Shown here piece after piece: positions 8,729 through 20,180 of a stretch of 64,000 nt of DNA. The notes beneath the pieces were generated by a model. The model was not told the DNA's origin, made no database searches, and saw only the letters and a list, made by a program, of their open reading frames with translations. A program made the translations under genes and the position numbers. Location: the NCBI RefSeq assembly GCF_027947575.1, contig NZ_CP116256.1, positions 7,006,001-7,070,000 on the forward strand, given 5' to 3'. The stretch comes from Streptomyces rubrogriseus. GTDB taxonomy: Bacteria > Actinomycetota > Actinomycetes > Streptomycetales > Streptomycetaceae. Within the stretch, counting starts at the first letter, position 1. Every line of letters begins with the position of its first letter.

Positions 8729-11712
8729 CTGCTTGCCTCCTCGACGGTGCCCCCCGTGGCTTCTTCGGTTGTGCCCGCCCCGGCGTCCGGTGCCTGGTCC
8801 TGTCCGGTGCGGTCGGCGATCTCCGCCTCGACGTCCCGGCGGCCGGCCTCCGCCCCGCGGCGGAATCCGCCCAGCCGCCGACGGAGCGCGTCGGCGTCGA
8901 CGGAGCCCGCGGTGCGCGGACGCGGCACCTCGGCCGGGGCGGTGAGCTTCGGGGTCCGCTTGGGCAGGCCCTTGTCGGTGACCGGTTCGGCCTCCGTGGA
9001 CGGGGCCGGTTCCTGCTGCCCGCCGGCCGCCTCCGCCGGGTCCGGTACGCGGTCGTGGGCGTCGGGGCCGATGGCGTACGGGTCGGGGGCGGTCTCCGGC
9101 CGGGTCTCCGGTTCCGCGAGGGCCGGGAGGAACAGGGCCATGGTGGCGTCGTCGGGGAGGTCGCTGCCGGGGGCGGGACCGTCCTGGGCGGACACCGTCT
9201 CCGCCGCGGGTTCCGGGGCCATCGGCCCGGCCGGGTCTTCGCGCTCGTCGGGTTCCGGAGTCCGCGGCGCGTCCGCGTGGGAGGCGTCCGCCTCGGCACG
9301 GCGTACGGCTTCCTCCGCCGAGGCGACCAGCGGGTCGACGACGGGCTCGGCATCGGGGCCCGCCTCCTCCCCGGCACCTTGCTCCGCCGTCTCAGCCGTC
9401 TCAGCCTTCTCCGCCGTACCAGCCGTCTCCGCCGTCCCAGCCGTCTCCGCCTTCTCAGGCTTGTCGGACTTCTCCGTCCGCCCGTGCAGGACGTTGGAGT
9501 TGGCCTCCGCGTCGGCGCCGGGCAGGGAGAAGGTGCCGGTGCCGTCGGACACCGGCACGGTCGGGGCCAGCGCGGCGGGCGGGGCGGCGGCCAGCAGCGG
9601 GCTCGGCAGGACGACGACGGCCGCGACGCCGCCCTGCTTCTGCTCCCGCAGCCGTACCCGCGCCCCGTGCCGGTGGGCGAGCCGGGCGACGACATAGAGG
9701 CCGAGCCCCAGACCGTCCTCGCCCTCCTGGTCGTACGGTGCGTCCGGGTCGAAGTCGGTGAGGCGGGCGTTGAGCCGCTGGAGGCGTTCGGTGGCCATGC
9801 CGATGCCCTCGTCCTGGACGGAGAGCATCACCTCGCCGTTCTCCAGGAGCCAGCCGGAGACCTCGACGGGCAGGTCCGGCGGCGAGAAGGAGGTGGCGTT
9901 CTCCATCAGCTCGGCCAGCAGGTGGGAGAGGTCGTCGGCGGCGAACCCGGCCACGTGGGCGTGCGGCGGCAGCGCGGCGATGCGCACCCGCTCGTACCGC
10001 TCGATCTCACTGACCGCGGCCCGGACCACGTCGACCAGCGGCACCGGCGAGGCGCTGTGCTGGACGTGCTCGGTGCCGGCGAGGACGAGGAGGTTCTCGC
10101 TGTGCCGGCGCATGACCGTGGCGAAGTGGTCGAGCTTGAACAGGGTGGCGAGGCGGTCCGGGTCCTGCTCGCGCTCCTCCAGGCTCTCGATGACCGCGAG
10201 TTGCCGCTCGACCAGGCCGAGGGTGCGCAGTGCGAGGTTGACGAAGGTGGAGCCGATGCTCTTGCGCACCACCTCCAGCTGGGCGGCGGACTCGGCGAGT
10301 TCGGTGCGCAGTTCCTCGCGGGCGTCGGCCATCTTCTGCCGCTGGCCGACCAGGTGCTTGCGGTCGGACTCCAGCGTGGCGACCCGCCCGGCGAGCGTGG
10401 CGGCGTGCGTGTGCAGGGCGTTGACGGAGCGGACGACCTGCGCGAACTCGTCGTTGCGGCCGGTGAAGGCGACCGGCTCCTCGGTCGTCGGGTCCGCCGC
10501 GCCGGCCAGCCGGGCCGAGCCGCGGCGCAGCACCGACAGCGGGCGGGTGAGGGTGCGGGCCAGGGCGGTGGCGATACCGACGGCGAGCAGGATCAGGGCG
10601 CCGAGGACGGCGATCCGGACCTCCAGCGCGGTGACGTCGTCGTCGCGCAACTGCTCCAGGGCCTCGACGCGCTTCTCGTACAGGGCGGACTCGGCACCGC
10701 GCATCGCGTCCACGCGGGCGGAGAGCGCGGCGTCCAGCCGCTTGGTACTGGTGCCGAGGTCGCGGTCGGAGAGCGTGGGCTCGTCGGTGAGGCCGGCGAG
10801 GTACTTCTCGGCGGAGTTGACCTCGGGCCCGGCGACCGTGGCGTCGAAGCTGCCGCGCGCCTCCTTGGGAGCGCCCTCACGGAAGTCGGCGAGGGCCGCG
10901 TCGGAGCGCACCCGGGCCTGCTGGGCGGCGGCGGCGAGGGCGTCGCGCTGCTCGGCGTCGGAGTCCGAGGAGGTGGTCGTCTCGGTCGGCAGGCCGGTGA
11001 CCGGGTCGATGACGGTCTCGGTGGTGCTCGGCACGTTCAGGGCCGCCAGCAGCAGGCCGCGGGTGGCGGCGGCCTGCTGGACGGCGGTGTCCAGCTCGGC
11101 CAGCGCGTACGCGCCGGAGCCCGCGCGGGGCGGCATCTCCTCGCCCAGCTTCTCGGCCAGGGCGTGGAGTTCGGCGATCGCCTCCGAGTACGCCTGGTGG
11201 GCCTCCAGCGCGGTGCTCTTGCCGGTGAGGGCGGCGCGGCGCAGCGCGGCGACGGCGTCGAGGTCCTCGCGCAGCGAGGCGGGCGTGTCGGTGTCGGCGC
11301 GCAGCTCCTCCACCTGGCGGTCGACACGGGCGCTGCGCTGCTCGGAGGGCGCCTTCGACTTGGGGCGGCCGGCCGCGATGTAGGGGGTGACCTCGTCGCG
11401 CTCGTCGGCCAGGGAGTGGGCGAGGGTCAGCGCGCCCTGGGTCTGCTCGGCGAGCGTCACCAGTTCCTGGGAGTCGTGCAGTTGCCCGGAGGCGGCCACG
11501 ACCGAGGGGGCTCCGGCCCCGGCGACGGCGGCTGCCACGACGGCCACCGCGACGATGAGGCGGTTGCGTACGTGGGTGGCACGGCCCTTGCCGACGGGAG
11601 CCTCCGGCGGCTGCGGAGGGGTGGAGGTACCGGGGGTGCGCTCCGCGCTCCCCACGGGGGCCGTCTGCTTGCCTGTGCGACGAGGCCGCGTCTTCTGCAC
11701 CGGTGCTCGCAT
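8725..11712 (-). CDS. cvnA: Conservon sensor-kinase-like protein CvnA
   Basis: A protein of about 995 residues with a first membrane helix at about 47-72 (RLIVAVAVVAAAVAGAGAP), an extracellular nitrate/nitrite-sensing-like helical region, a second helix at about 360-385, a HAMP-like linker and a histidine-kinase-type ATPase domain. The N box is ELMENATSFSPP (about 600), the G1 box DEGIGM and the G2 box GLGLGLYVV (about 668). The last 280 residues are acidic, Ala/Glu/Pro-rich and probably disordered, including a Thr-Ala-Glu repeat. The start is uncertain: ATG at 11712 gives a normal topology, while an in-frame ATG at 11970 would add 86 residues. It is the first gene of the cvnABCD operon. Confidence 0.92.
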   Translation of the reverse strand: MRAPVQKTRPRRTGKQTAPVGSAERTPGTSTPPQPPEAPVGKGRATHVRNRLIVAVAVVAAAVAGAGAPSVVAASGQLHDSQELVTLAEQTQGALTLAHSLADERDEVTPYIAAGRPKSKAPSEQRSARVDRQVEELRADTDTPASLREDLDAVAALRRAALTGKSTALEAHQAYSEAIAELHALAEKLGEEMPPRAGSGAYALAELDTAVQQAAATRGLLLAALNVPSTTETVIDPVTGLPTETTTSSDSDAEQRDALAAAAQQARVRSDAALADFREGAPKEARGSFDATVAGPEVNSAEKYLAGLTDEPTLSDRDLGTSTKRLDAALSARVDAMRGAESALYEKRVEALEQLRDDDVTALEVRIAVLGALILLAVGIATALARTLTRPLSVLRRGSARLAGAADPTTEEPVAFTGRNDEFAQVVRSVNALHTHAATLAGRVATLESDRKHLVGQRQKMADAREELRTELAESAAQLEVVRKSIGSTFVNLALRTLGLVERQLAVIESLEEREQDPDRLATLFKLDHFATVMRRHSENLLVLAGTEHVQHSASPVPLVDVVRAAVSEIERYERVRIAALPPHAHVAGFAADDLSHLLAELMENATSFSPPDLPVEVSGWLLENGEVMLSVQDEGIGMATERLQRLNARLTDFDPDAPYDQEGEDGLGLGLYVVARLAHRHGARVRLREQKQGGVAAVVVLPSPLLAAAPPAALAPTVPVSDGTGTFSLPGADAEANSNVLHGRTEKSDKPEKAETAGTAETAGTAEKAETAETAEQGAGEEAGPDAEPVVDPLVASAEEAVRRAEADASHADAPRTPEPDEREDPAGPMAPEPAAETVSAQDGPAPGSDLPDDATMALFLPALAEPETRPETAPDPYAIGPDAHDRVPDPAEAAGGQQEPAPSTEAEPVTDKGLPKRTPKLTAPAEVPRPRTAGSVDADALRRRLGGFRRGAEAGRRDVEAEIADRTGQDQAPDAGAGTTEEATGGTVEEASS

Positions 11713-12165
11713 TCCTGACTCGTGTACCCGTGGGCCCGGGTGGCGCTCCGTCAACTGGCCGGCCGGGGGCGCGTGCACCCACTGCCGGGCGCTGGGCTGT
11801 TCCCCGGCCGCCGGCCGCGCGTCGGGCGGGGAAACCGCGTGAGCGGGGCAGTCCCCCCACCGGTTCCCGACCCTCCCAGTGCCGGTGGGCGGTGAGCGCG
11901 CATCATCCGACCCGCCACCCGAAGGAGTGAACCCCGGAGGGGAGTTGAGGAGCAAGTTCCCCTGGCGCATGCCGCACGGTAGCCCGGCGAGCCGGTTGGA
12001 CGTCTGCGACGGGCGGTGGCACTATGTGCCGCCACGCGCCGACGGAGCTTGGAATTCCACCCCAAATCCGGCGCCTGACCTGCGCTGCCGCCTCGATTCC
12101 GGGAGAACCCGAGGAAGGTGCCAGCCTTTTGCGAACGCTGTGAAGGGGTCGTGCAGACTGGCCGG
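11713..12165. other. Divergent intergenic region between cvnA and the PP2C-like gene
   Basis: About 450 bases separate the two divergent starts. If cvnA starts at the upstream ATG (11970) the region shrinks to about 195 bases. On the plus strand TTGCGA at 12129-12134 and CAGACT at 12154-12159 precede the ATG at 12166 by a leaderless distance, but the 19-base spacer makes this weak. I see no RNA gene or strong hairpin here. Confidence 0.4.
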
Positions 12166-12957
12166 ATGCGTACGGAACTCGTCTCGGAACCAGGCCTCGC
12201 CGACCGGCCCAACGAGGACTTCGCGAGCGTCGGACTACCCGCCTCGGGACAGGGTGGTTCACTCGTCGTCCTCGACGGTGTGACGCCGCCACGCACCGCG
12301 ACGGGGTGTCTGCATTCCGTGCCCTGGTTCACGGCGCGCCTCGGTGGAGCGCTGACCGAACTGACCGTTTCACTCCCGGATCTCCCCCTCGTCGAGGCCC
12401 TGTCCCGCGGCATCGCGCGTACCGCCGCGGCGCACGCGGAAACCTGTGACCTTTCTCACCCGCGCACGCCGCAGGCAACCGTGGTCCTCGCGCGCTGGTC
12501 CCCGGCCGCCGTCGAGTACCTGGTCCTGTCCGACTCCGCACTCCTGCTGGAGGCTCCCGACGGCACCGTCACCCCCGTCCTGGACGACCGGCTGGCCCGG
12601 CTGCCCCGCTCGGCCCTCGTGAGCGACGCGGTGATCGACGCCGGACTGCGCAACAAGGAGGGCGGCTTCTTCACGGCCGCTGCCGACCCCGCCGTGGCGG
12701 CGCGCGCCGTGACGGGGGTGCTCCCGCGCGGTGCGGTGCGCACGCTGGCGGCGCTCACGGACGGGGCCGCGCGGTGGGTGGAGAAGTTCGGGGAGGGCGA
12801 CTGGGGGGACTGCCTGGCACTGGTCCGCAAGCAGGGCGCGCAGGCCCTGGTGGACCGGGTGCGCGAGCTGGAGCGTGCGGACGCGGCCGGCGGCCGGGCG
12901 TTCCTCGGGCGCAGCAAGACGCACGACGACGCGACGGTGGTCTACGCCGAGTTGTAG
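12166..12957 (+). CDS. PP2C-like protein phosphatase domain protein
   Basis: A 263-residue protein with a scattered but recognisable PPM/PP2C metal-site pattern: an early Asp (GLADRPNEDF), the VLDG motif (LVVLDGVTPP), a central SDSALLL, LTDGAARWV, and the final HDDATVVYAEL. PPM phosphatases remove phosphate from Ser/Thr using two divalent metals. The spacing is irregular compared with classic enzymes, so activity is not assured. There is no ribosome-binding site before the chosen ATG. Upstream extension to 12118 would start in a region that does not look coding. It is divergent from the conservon, but no functional link is shown. Confidence 0.8.
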   Translation: MRTELVSEPGLADRPNEDFASVGLPASGQGGSLVVLDGVTPPRTATGCLHSVPWFTARLGGALTELTVSLPDLPLVEALSRGIARTAAAHAETCDLSHPRTPQATVVLARWSPAAVEYLVLSDSALLLEAPDGTVTPVLDDRLARLPRSALVSDAVIDAGLRNKEGGFFTAAADPAVAARAVTGVLPRGAVRTLAALTDGAARWVEKFGEGDWGDCLALVRKQGAQALVDRVRELERADAAGGRAFLGRSKTHDDATVVYAEL

Positions 12958-12974
12958 GACGGACGGCGCCGGTA

Positions 12975-13469
12975 CTACTTCTCCATCCCCCGGTTGAGTT
13001 CGTGCAGCAGCCGGGCCAGTTCCGTCACCTCGCGCGGGTCCCAGCCGGCGAGCCGCCGGGCGTACCGGGCACGGCGGGCCTCCCGGACCCGGCCGACGCG
13101 CTCCTGGCCCTCCGGGGTCAGGGTGACCAGCCAGGCCCGGCCGTCGGCGGGGTCGGGCTCGCGGGCGACGAGCCCGAGTTCCTCCAGCGCGCGCAGCTGG
13201 CGGGACATGGTGGCCTTGCCGACGCCGATGAAGGCGGCGAGGTCGGTGGCGCGCTGGCCGCCGCACTCGCCGAGCCGCACGAGCAGGCCGTACGCGGACG
13301 ACTCCAGGTCGGGGTGGACCTCCCGGGCCATCTCGCCCTGGTTGGCCCGGGCCCGCCGCAGCAGGACGGTCAGCTCCCGCTCCAGGGCCAGGAACTCCGG
13401 TTGGTTCACACCACTGCCGGACAGGTGGGATTCGCCCCCGCGACCGCCGCCGTTCCCGTCTTCGTGCAC
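12975..13469 (-). CDS. MarR family transcriptional regulator
   Basis: A regulator of about 164 residues with a winged helix-turn-helix (LVRLGECGGQRATDLAAFIGVGKATMSRQLRALEELGLVAREPDPADGRAW is the usual MarR core; key parts are GVGKATMSRQ and the wing DPADGR). The start is uncertain. GTG at 13469 has a G-rich upstream sequence; GTG at 13409 would remove a flexible 20-residue Gly-rich leader. It is convergent with the PP2C-like gene (17 bases apart) and divergent from the muramidase gene, with a palindrome in the shared promoter region that could be its operator. Confidence 0.9.
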   Translation of the reverse strand: MHEDGNGGGRGGESHLSGSGVNQPEFLALERELTVLLRRARANQGEMAREVHPDLESSAYGLLVRLGECGGQRATDLAAFIGVGKATMSRQLRALEELGLVAREPDPADGRAWLVTLTPEGQERVGRVREARRARYARRLAGWDPREVTELARLLHELNRGMEK

Positions 13470-13594
13470 GTCAGCCCCTGCCTCGATTTTCCGGTCCTGA
13501 AAGTTTCCGCCACGGGCCGCCATCGCCGCAGCTCGCCAAGTATTTCGCAGGCTTAGACCAACGGCGGCTCCCGGTCCTCTTCCACCCGCCGTTT

Positions 13595-13606
13595 CTACGT
13601 GCGTAG
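13595..13606. promoter_or_regulatory. Candidate MarR operator
   Basis: CTACG-TG-CGTAG is a perfect palindrome, flanked by T and A to make 14 symmetric bases, in the region shared by the divergent MarR and muramidase genes. A TAGAGT hexamer (13604-13609), a possible -10 for the muramidase gene, overlaps its right arm. Assignment to this MarR protein is inference. Confidence 0.45.
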
Positions 13607-13624
13607 AGTCTTCACCGGACCTCC

Positions 13625-13657
13625 GGATGGCATGCGCACGCCATTCCCATGCCATCC
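13625..13657. repeat. Perfect 10-bp inverted repeat in the muramidase leader
   Basis: GGATGGCATG and CATGCCATCC are exact inverted copies separated by 13 bases, lying 62 bases before the muramidase start. It could be a regulator site or an RNA hairpin in the 5' leader. It has no run of T after it, so it is not an obvious terminator. Confidence 0.6.
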
Positions 13658-13718
13658 AGGGGTTCTCCCCACTCGCGCATCCCCCACCGAGCACCACCGA
13701 GCCATCGGAGGGCACGTC

Positions 13719-14546
13719 ATGCTCGTGCACAGATCCGGATCGGCCCGCGGGCGGCGGTTCGCCGTCACCGGGATCCTGCTCGCCGCGTTCTCCCTCGTGT
13801 TCACCCTTCCCGCCGACGCCTCGTCGTCCGCGGACGTCCCGGCCCGCGGCTCCGCCCACATGGGCATGGGCGTCGCGGCCCACGACGGCGAACACGGCAC
13901 CCCCGTCCCGGGCCGCGCGGCCCAGACGGAGGGCGTCGACGTCTCCAGCCACCAGGGCAACGTCGCCTGGTCGACCCTGTGGAACAGCGGCGTCAAATGG
14001 GCCTACGCCAAGGCCACCGAGGGGACGTACTACACCAACCCCTACTTCGCCCAGCAGTACAACGGCTCCTACAACGTCGGCATGATCCGGGGCGCCTACC
14101 ACTTCGCCACGCCGGACACGACGAGCGGCGCGACCCAGGCCAACTACTTCGTCGACCACGGCGGCGGCTGGTCCAGGGACGGCAAGACGCTGCCGGGCGC
14201 GCTCGACATCGAGTGGAACCCGTACGGCGCCACCTGCTACGGCAAGTCGCAGAGCGGGATGGTCTCCTGGATCCGCGACTTCCTGAACACCTACAAGGCC
14301 CGCACCGGCCGGGACGCCGTGATCTACACGGCCACCAGCTGGTGGACCCAGTGCACCGGCAACTACGGCGGCTTCGCCGCCAACAACCCGCTGTGGATCG
14401 CCCGGTACGCCTCGACGGTGGGCACGCTGCCGGCCGGCTGGGGCTACTACACGATGTGGCAGTACACGTCGTCCGGTCCGACGGTCGGCGACCACAACAA
14501 GTTCAACGGTGCGCTGGACCGCGTCGTCGCGCTGGCCAACGGCTGA
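13719..14546 (+). CDS. Secreted GH25 muramidase (Chalaropsis-type lysozyme)
   Basis: A 275-residue exported enzyme. A signal peptide (RRFAVTGILLAAFSLVFTLPADA) leads to a GH25 domain with GVDVSSHQGNVAW, KATEGTYYTNPYF, RGAYHFATP and the catalytic LDIEW segment (Asp-x-Glu). GH25 enzymes hydrolyse the beta-1,4 bond between MurNAc and GlcNAc, and family members cut O-acetylated peptidoglycan. The ATG has GGAGGG nearby. The overall layout resembles cellosyl, the GH25 lysozyme of S. coelicolor. A terminator hairpin follows directly. Confidence 0.95.
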   Translation: MLVHRSGSARGRRFAVTGILLAAFSLVFTLPADASSSADVPARGSAHMGMGVAAHDGEHGTPVPGRAAQTEGVDVSSHQGNVAWSTLWNSGVKWAYAKATEGTYYTNPYFAQQYNGSYNVGMIRGAYHFATPDTTSGATQANYFVDHGGGWSRDGKTLPGALDIEWNPYGATCYGKSQSGMVSWIRDFLNTYKARTGRDAVIYTATSWWTQCTGNYGGFAANNPLWIARYASTVGTLPAGWGYYTMWQYTSSGPTVGDHNKFNGALDRVVALANG

Positions 14547-14565
14547 CGGCTCCCCGCCCAGGGCG

Positions 14566-14598
14566 AAGGCCCGGGCCCCCTCACGGGACCCGGGCCTT
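14566..14598. terminator. Bidirectional terminator hairpin between muramidase and lon
   Basis: AAGGCCCGGG (14566-14575) pairs perfectly with CCCGGGCCTT (14589-14598) around a 13-base loop. It sits between two convergent stop codons, so it can end both transcripts. Confidence 0.75.
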
Positions 14599-14618
14599 CC
14601 CTCATCCGGTCGCGTCCG

Positions 14619-17042
<2,424 letters not shown>

Positions 17043-17064
17043 GATCTCCCCTTCGGCAGTCAAG

Positions 17065-17083
17065 TTGAGTTACATCGACTCAA
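17065..17083. promoter_or_regulatory. HAIR element (HspR-associated inverted repeat) upstream of lon
   Basis: TTGAGT-N7-ACTCAA is a 12-of-14 match to the HAIR consensus (CTTGAGT-N7-ACTCAAG), lacking only the outermost pair. It lies 23 bases upstream of the lon ATG and overlaps where the promoter or early leader should be. HspR control of lon is established in S. lividans. Confidence 0.85.
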
Positions 17084-17220
17084 TGAAAGGGAGCCCGGGA
17101 TTGTTCCCCAAGGCCTGTTCGCTGTGAGCGATCAAGCGCGGAGGGTGCTTCGCGCCTTTCGAGGACAGCACCGTCGCACCGGTCCGCATTCCTCCGGCCG
17201 GGCGATGCCAGGATGGGCCG

Positions 17221-17928
17221 ATGCCCCTCACTACCCACGACTCCCCCGAGGCTTCCGAGGCCCCCGAGGTGCTGGACCGCCGCGAGGGCCCGTACGGCGA
17301 AGTGGTCCTGCGCCGGCACGGGACGCTGTTGCAGATCATCGCGAACGGCTGCTTCCTGATGGACACCTCCGACGGGCGTTCGGAGCGGCGCCTGGTCGAC
17401 GCGGCGGCCGACGCGCTGGCCGCCTCCGGCGGGCGGACCGCTCCGCACCTGCTCATCGGCGGTCTCGGGGTCGGCTTCTCCCTCGCGCACGCGGCCGCCG
17501 ACCCCCGCTGGGGCCGGATCGCGGTCGTCGAGCGCGAGGGCGCCATCATCGACTGGCACCGCTCCGGACCGCTGGCCGCGCTCTCCGCCGACGCGCTGGC
17601 CGACCCGCGCGCGGAGATCGTCGAGGCGGACCTGGTCGAGTACGTCAATGAGACATCCGACACGTACGACGCCCTGTGCCTGGACATCGACAACGGCCCC
17701 GGCTGGACCGTCACCGAGGGCAACGACGGGCTGTACGCGCCGTCCGGACTGGCGGGCTGCGCACGGCTGTTGAGGCCCGGCGGGGTGCTTGCCGTATGGT
17801 CCGCGCAGCCCTCTCCGGAATTCGAAGAAACCTTGCGTAATGCCGGTTTCCAACAGGTGCGTACCGAAGAGATCCCCGTTGCCCGGGGCGTTCCGGACGT
17901 CGTGCACATCGGCGTCGGGCCTGGATAG
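17221..17928 (+). CDS. Spermidine-synthase-like SAM-dependent protein
   Basis: A 235-residue Rossmann-fold protein of the spermine/spermidine synthase-like group. The glycine-rich nucleotide motif is LLIGGLGVGFSLAHA, the acidic second strand is VVEREGAIIDWHR, and LCLDIDNGP fits the active-site Asp region. Many actinobacterial members are short and their substrate is unknown, so polyamine synthesis should not be assumed. There is no Shine-Dalgarno sequence. CAGGAT at 17209-17214 lies six bases before the ATG, suggesting a leaderless transcript divergent from lon. Confidence 0.85.
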   Translation: MPLTTHDSPEASEAPEVLDRREGPYGEVVLRRHGTLLQIIANGCFLMDTSDGRSERRLVDAAADALAASGGRTAPHLLIGGLGVGFSLAHAAADPRWGRIAVVEREGAIIDWHRSGPLAALSADALADPRAEIVEADLVEYVNETSDTYDALCLDIDNGPGWTVTEGNDGLYAPSGLAGCARLLRPGGVLAVWSAQPSPEFEETLRNAGFQQVRTEEIPVARGVPDVVHIGVGPG

Positions 17929-18041
17929 CAAAGGCGCGGTGACTCCCCGTACGCTGCTGCCCTGACGCGGATCATTCAAGCGTCAAGCGCAGTCATGGGA
18001 TCACCCCACGGATTCCGGAAAGCACACCTCAGGGGCGGGCG

Positions 18042-18776
18042 ATGGAGCAGACACAGACCTCCCACAACGGCACGGCCACCCAGGGCGCCCAGCGCCGGGT
18101 GCTGGTGGTCGAGGACGATCAGACGATCGTGGACGCCATCGCGACCCGCCTGCGCGCCGAGGGGTTCCTGGTGCAAACGGCGGGCGACGGTCCGTCCGCC
18201 GTCGACACGGCCGAGGCTTGGCAGCCCGACCTGCTGATCCTCGACATCATGCTGCCCGGCTTCGACGGCCTGGAGGTCTGCCGGCGCGTGCAGGCCCAGC
18301 GGCCGGTGCCGGTGCTGATGCTCACCGCGCGCGACGACGAGACGGACATGCTGGTCGGCCTCGGCGTGGGCGCCGACGACTACATGACCAAGCCGTTCTC
18401 GATGCGCGAGCTGGCCGCCCGGGTGCACGTGCTGCTGCGGCGGGTGGAGCGGGCCGTGGTGGCCGCCTCCACGCCGCGCAGCGGCATCCTGCGCCTGGGC
18501 GAGCTGGAGATCGACCACGCGCAGCGCCGGGTGCGGGTGCGCAGCGAGGACGTCCACCTCACGCCTACCGAGTTCGACCTGCTGGTCTGCCTGGCGAACA
18601 CCCCGCGCGCGGTGCTCTCCCGCGAGCAGCTGCTCGCCGAGGTGTGGGACTGGGCGGACGCCTCCGGCACCCGGACCGTGGACAGCCACATCAAGGCGCT
18701 GCGCCGGAAGATCGGCGCCGAGCGCATCCGCACCGTGCACGGCGTGGGCTACGCCTTGGAGACACCGACGCCATGA
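18042..18776 (+). CDS. OmpR/PhoB-type response regulator
   Basis: A 244-residue response regulator. The receiver domain has the acidic pocket VVEDDQ, the phosphorylated Asp in LLILDIMLPG (D68), the TARDDE switch Thr and the Lys of MTKPFS. The C-terminal winged helix (HLTPTEFDLLVCL ... RTVDSHIKALRRKIG ... VHGVGYALE) is of the OmpR/PhoB type. A 20-residue Gln/Thr-rich leader precedes the receiver. It overlaps the downstream kinase gene as ATGA and forms a two-component system with it. Confidence 0.97.
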   Translation: MEQTQTSHNGTATQGAQRRVLVVEDDQTIVDAIATRLRAEGFLVQTAGDGPSAVDTAEAWQPDLLILDIMLPGFDGLEVCRRVQAQRPVPVLMLTARDDETDMLVGLGVGADDYMTKPFSMRELAARVHVLLRRVERAVVAASTPRSGILRLGELEIDHAQRRVRVRSEDVHLTPTEFDLLVCLANTPRAVLSREQLLAEVWDWADASGTRTVDSHIKALRRKIGAERIRTVHGVGYALETPTP

Positions 18777-19900
18777 GCAGCAGAGGACGGGAAGCCGCAC
18801 GGAGGAGCCCCGGCCCTCGGACCACCGGGGAGCCCTGGGGCGGCGTGCGCCCGTTCTCGATCAAGACCAAGCTGGGCGCGCTGGTCGTCACGTCGGTGCT
18901 GATCACCACCGGCCTGTCGGTGATAGCGGTGCACACCAAGACGGAGCTGCGCTTCATCACGGTCTTCTCGATGATCGCCACGCTGCTGATCACCCAGTTC
19001 GTGGCGCACTCGCTGACCGCGCCGCTGGACGAGATGAACGCGGTGGCCCGGTCCATCTCGCACGGCGACTACACCCGCCGGGTGCGCGAGAACCGCCGCG
19101 ACGAGCTGGGCGACCTGGCCGTCACCATCAACCGGATGGCCGACGACCTGGAGGCCCAGGACCTCCAGCGCAAGGAGCTGGTGGCGAACGTCTCGCACGA
19201 GCTGCGCACCCCGATCGCGGGCCTGCGCGCGGTGCTGGAGAACATCGTCGACGGCGTCACCGAGGCCGACCCGGAGACCATGCGCACGGCGCTCGGGCAG
19301 ACCGAGCGGCTCGGCCGGCTGGTGGAGACGCTGCTCGACCTCTCCCGCCTGGACAACGGCGTCATACCGCTGCGCAAGCGCCGCTTCGAGGTGTGGCCGT
19401 ACCTGTCGGGCGTGCTGAAGGAGGCCAACATGGTCGCCTCCGCGCGCGCGGGCATCGCCTCCGGCTCCGGCAGCCACACCCGCACCGACGTGCACCTGGC
19501 CCTGGACGTCTTCCCGCCGGAGCTGACCGCGCACGCCGACCCCGAGCGCATCCACCAGGTCGTCGCCAACCTGATCGACAACGCGGTCAAGCACAGCCCG
19601 CCGCACGGCCGGGTGACCGTCCGGGCGCGACGCGGCGAGCTGCCGGAATCGCTTGAGCTGGAGGTTCTCGACGAAGGGCCCGGCATTCCGCGCTCGGAGT
19701 GGCGCCGGGTGTTCGAGCGGTTCAACCGGGGTTCGGTGTCGCGGCCGCACGGTCCGGGCAGCGACGGGGGCACCGGTCTGGGCCTCGCGATCGCGCGCTG
19801 GGCGGTGGATCTGCACGGCGGCCGGATCGGGGTGGCCGAATCCGAGCGGGGCTGCCGCATCCTCATCACTCTTCCGGGCCTGCCGTCGACGTCCGGTTGA
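18773..19900 (+). CDS. Sensor histidine kinase
   Basis: A 375-residue kinase. The N-terminus holds two membrane helices (about 31-48 and 55-72) with almost no extracellular loop, followed by HAMP (LTAPLDEMNAVARSISHGDY). The dimerisation domain has H142 in NVSHELRTPIAG. The catalytic domain has N box NLIDNAVKHSPP, G1 DEGPGIP and G2 GTGLGLAIARW. The tiny sensor loop suggests intramembrane sensing or a partner sensor protein. It is coupled to the response regulator by a 4-base overlap. The kgd gene follows 280 bases later on its own promoter. Confidence 0.97.
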   Translation: MSSRGREAARRSPGPRTTGEPWGGVRPFSIKTKLGALVVTSVLITTGLSVIAVHTKTELRFITVFSMIATLLITQFVAHSLTAPLDEMNAVARSISHGDYTRRVRENRRDELGDLAVTINRMADDLEAQDLQRKELVANVSHELRTPIAGLRAVLENIVDGVTEADPETMRTALGQTERLGRLVETLLDLSRLDNGVIPLRKRRFEVWPYLSGVLKEANMVASARAGIASGSGSHTRTDVHLALDVFPPELTAHADPERIHQVVANLIDNAVKHSPPHGRVTVRARRGELPESLELEVLDEGPGIPRSEWRRVFERFNRGSVSRPHGPGSDGGTGLGLAIARWAVDLHGGRIGVAESERGCRILITLPGLPSTSG

Positions 19901-20100
19901 CGTAGGGTTCGAAGCGGAGCGTCAAGATCCACTGCGTCCGCCCTGGCAGACACGTGTGATCAGGCACGGGCCCGCGTTTTCGAGGCGCCGGGTCCCGGTC
20001 TCCCGATCCCGCACGCGGCAGAACCTCGGTTGTTTCCCGCCATTTCCAGCGCCGAAACGCGGTCTGCAATGTGACTTACGCGACGATGAACGGGCCCAGT

Positions 20101-20130
20101 CTGACCTTCCGGGGCCGGTAGGCGTAGCCT
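20101..20130 (+). promoter_or_regulatory. Candidate kgd promoter
   Basis: CTGACC (20101-20106) and TAGCCT (20125-20130) are spaced by 18 bases, 51 bases upstream of the kgd GTG. The rest of the 280-base gap after the kinase gene shows no gene or strong hairpin. Confidence 0.35.
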
Positions 20131-20180
20131 TGATTCCCGCTGTCCACCATCTTGTGAAGCGGAAGAGGGCGGTTCTCGCC

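Noticed and set aside
9055..11718. Long plus-strand frame opposite cvnA
   Set aside because: Low-complexity Gly/Arg/Leu composition without motifs; the minus-strand conservon protein explains the DNA.
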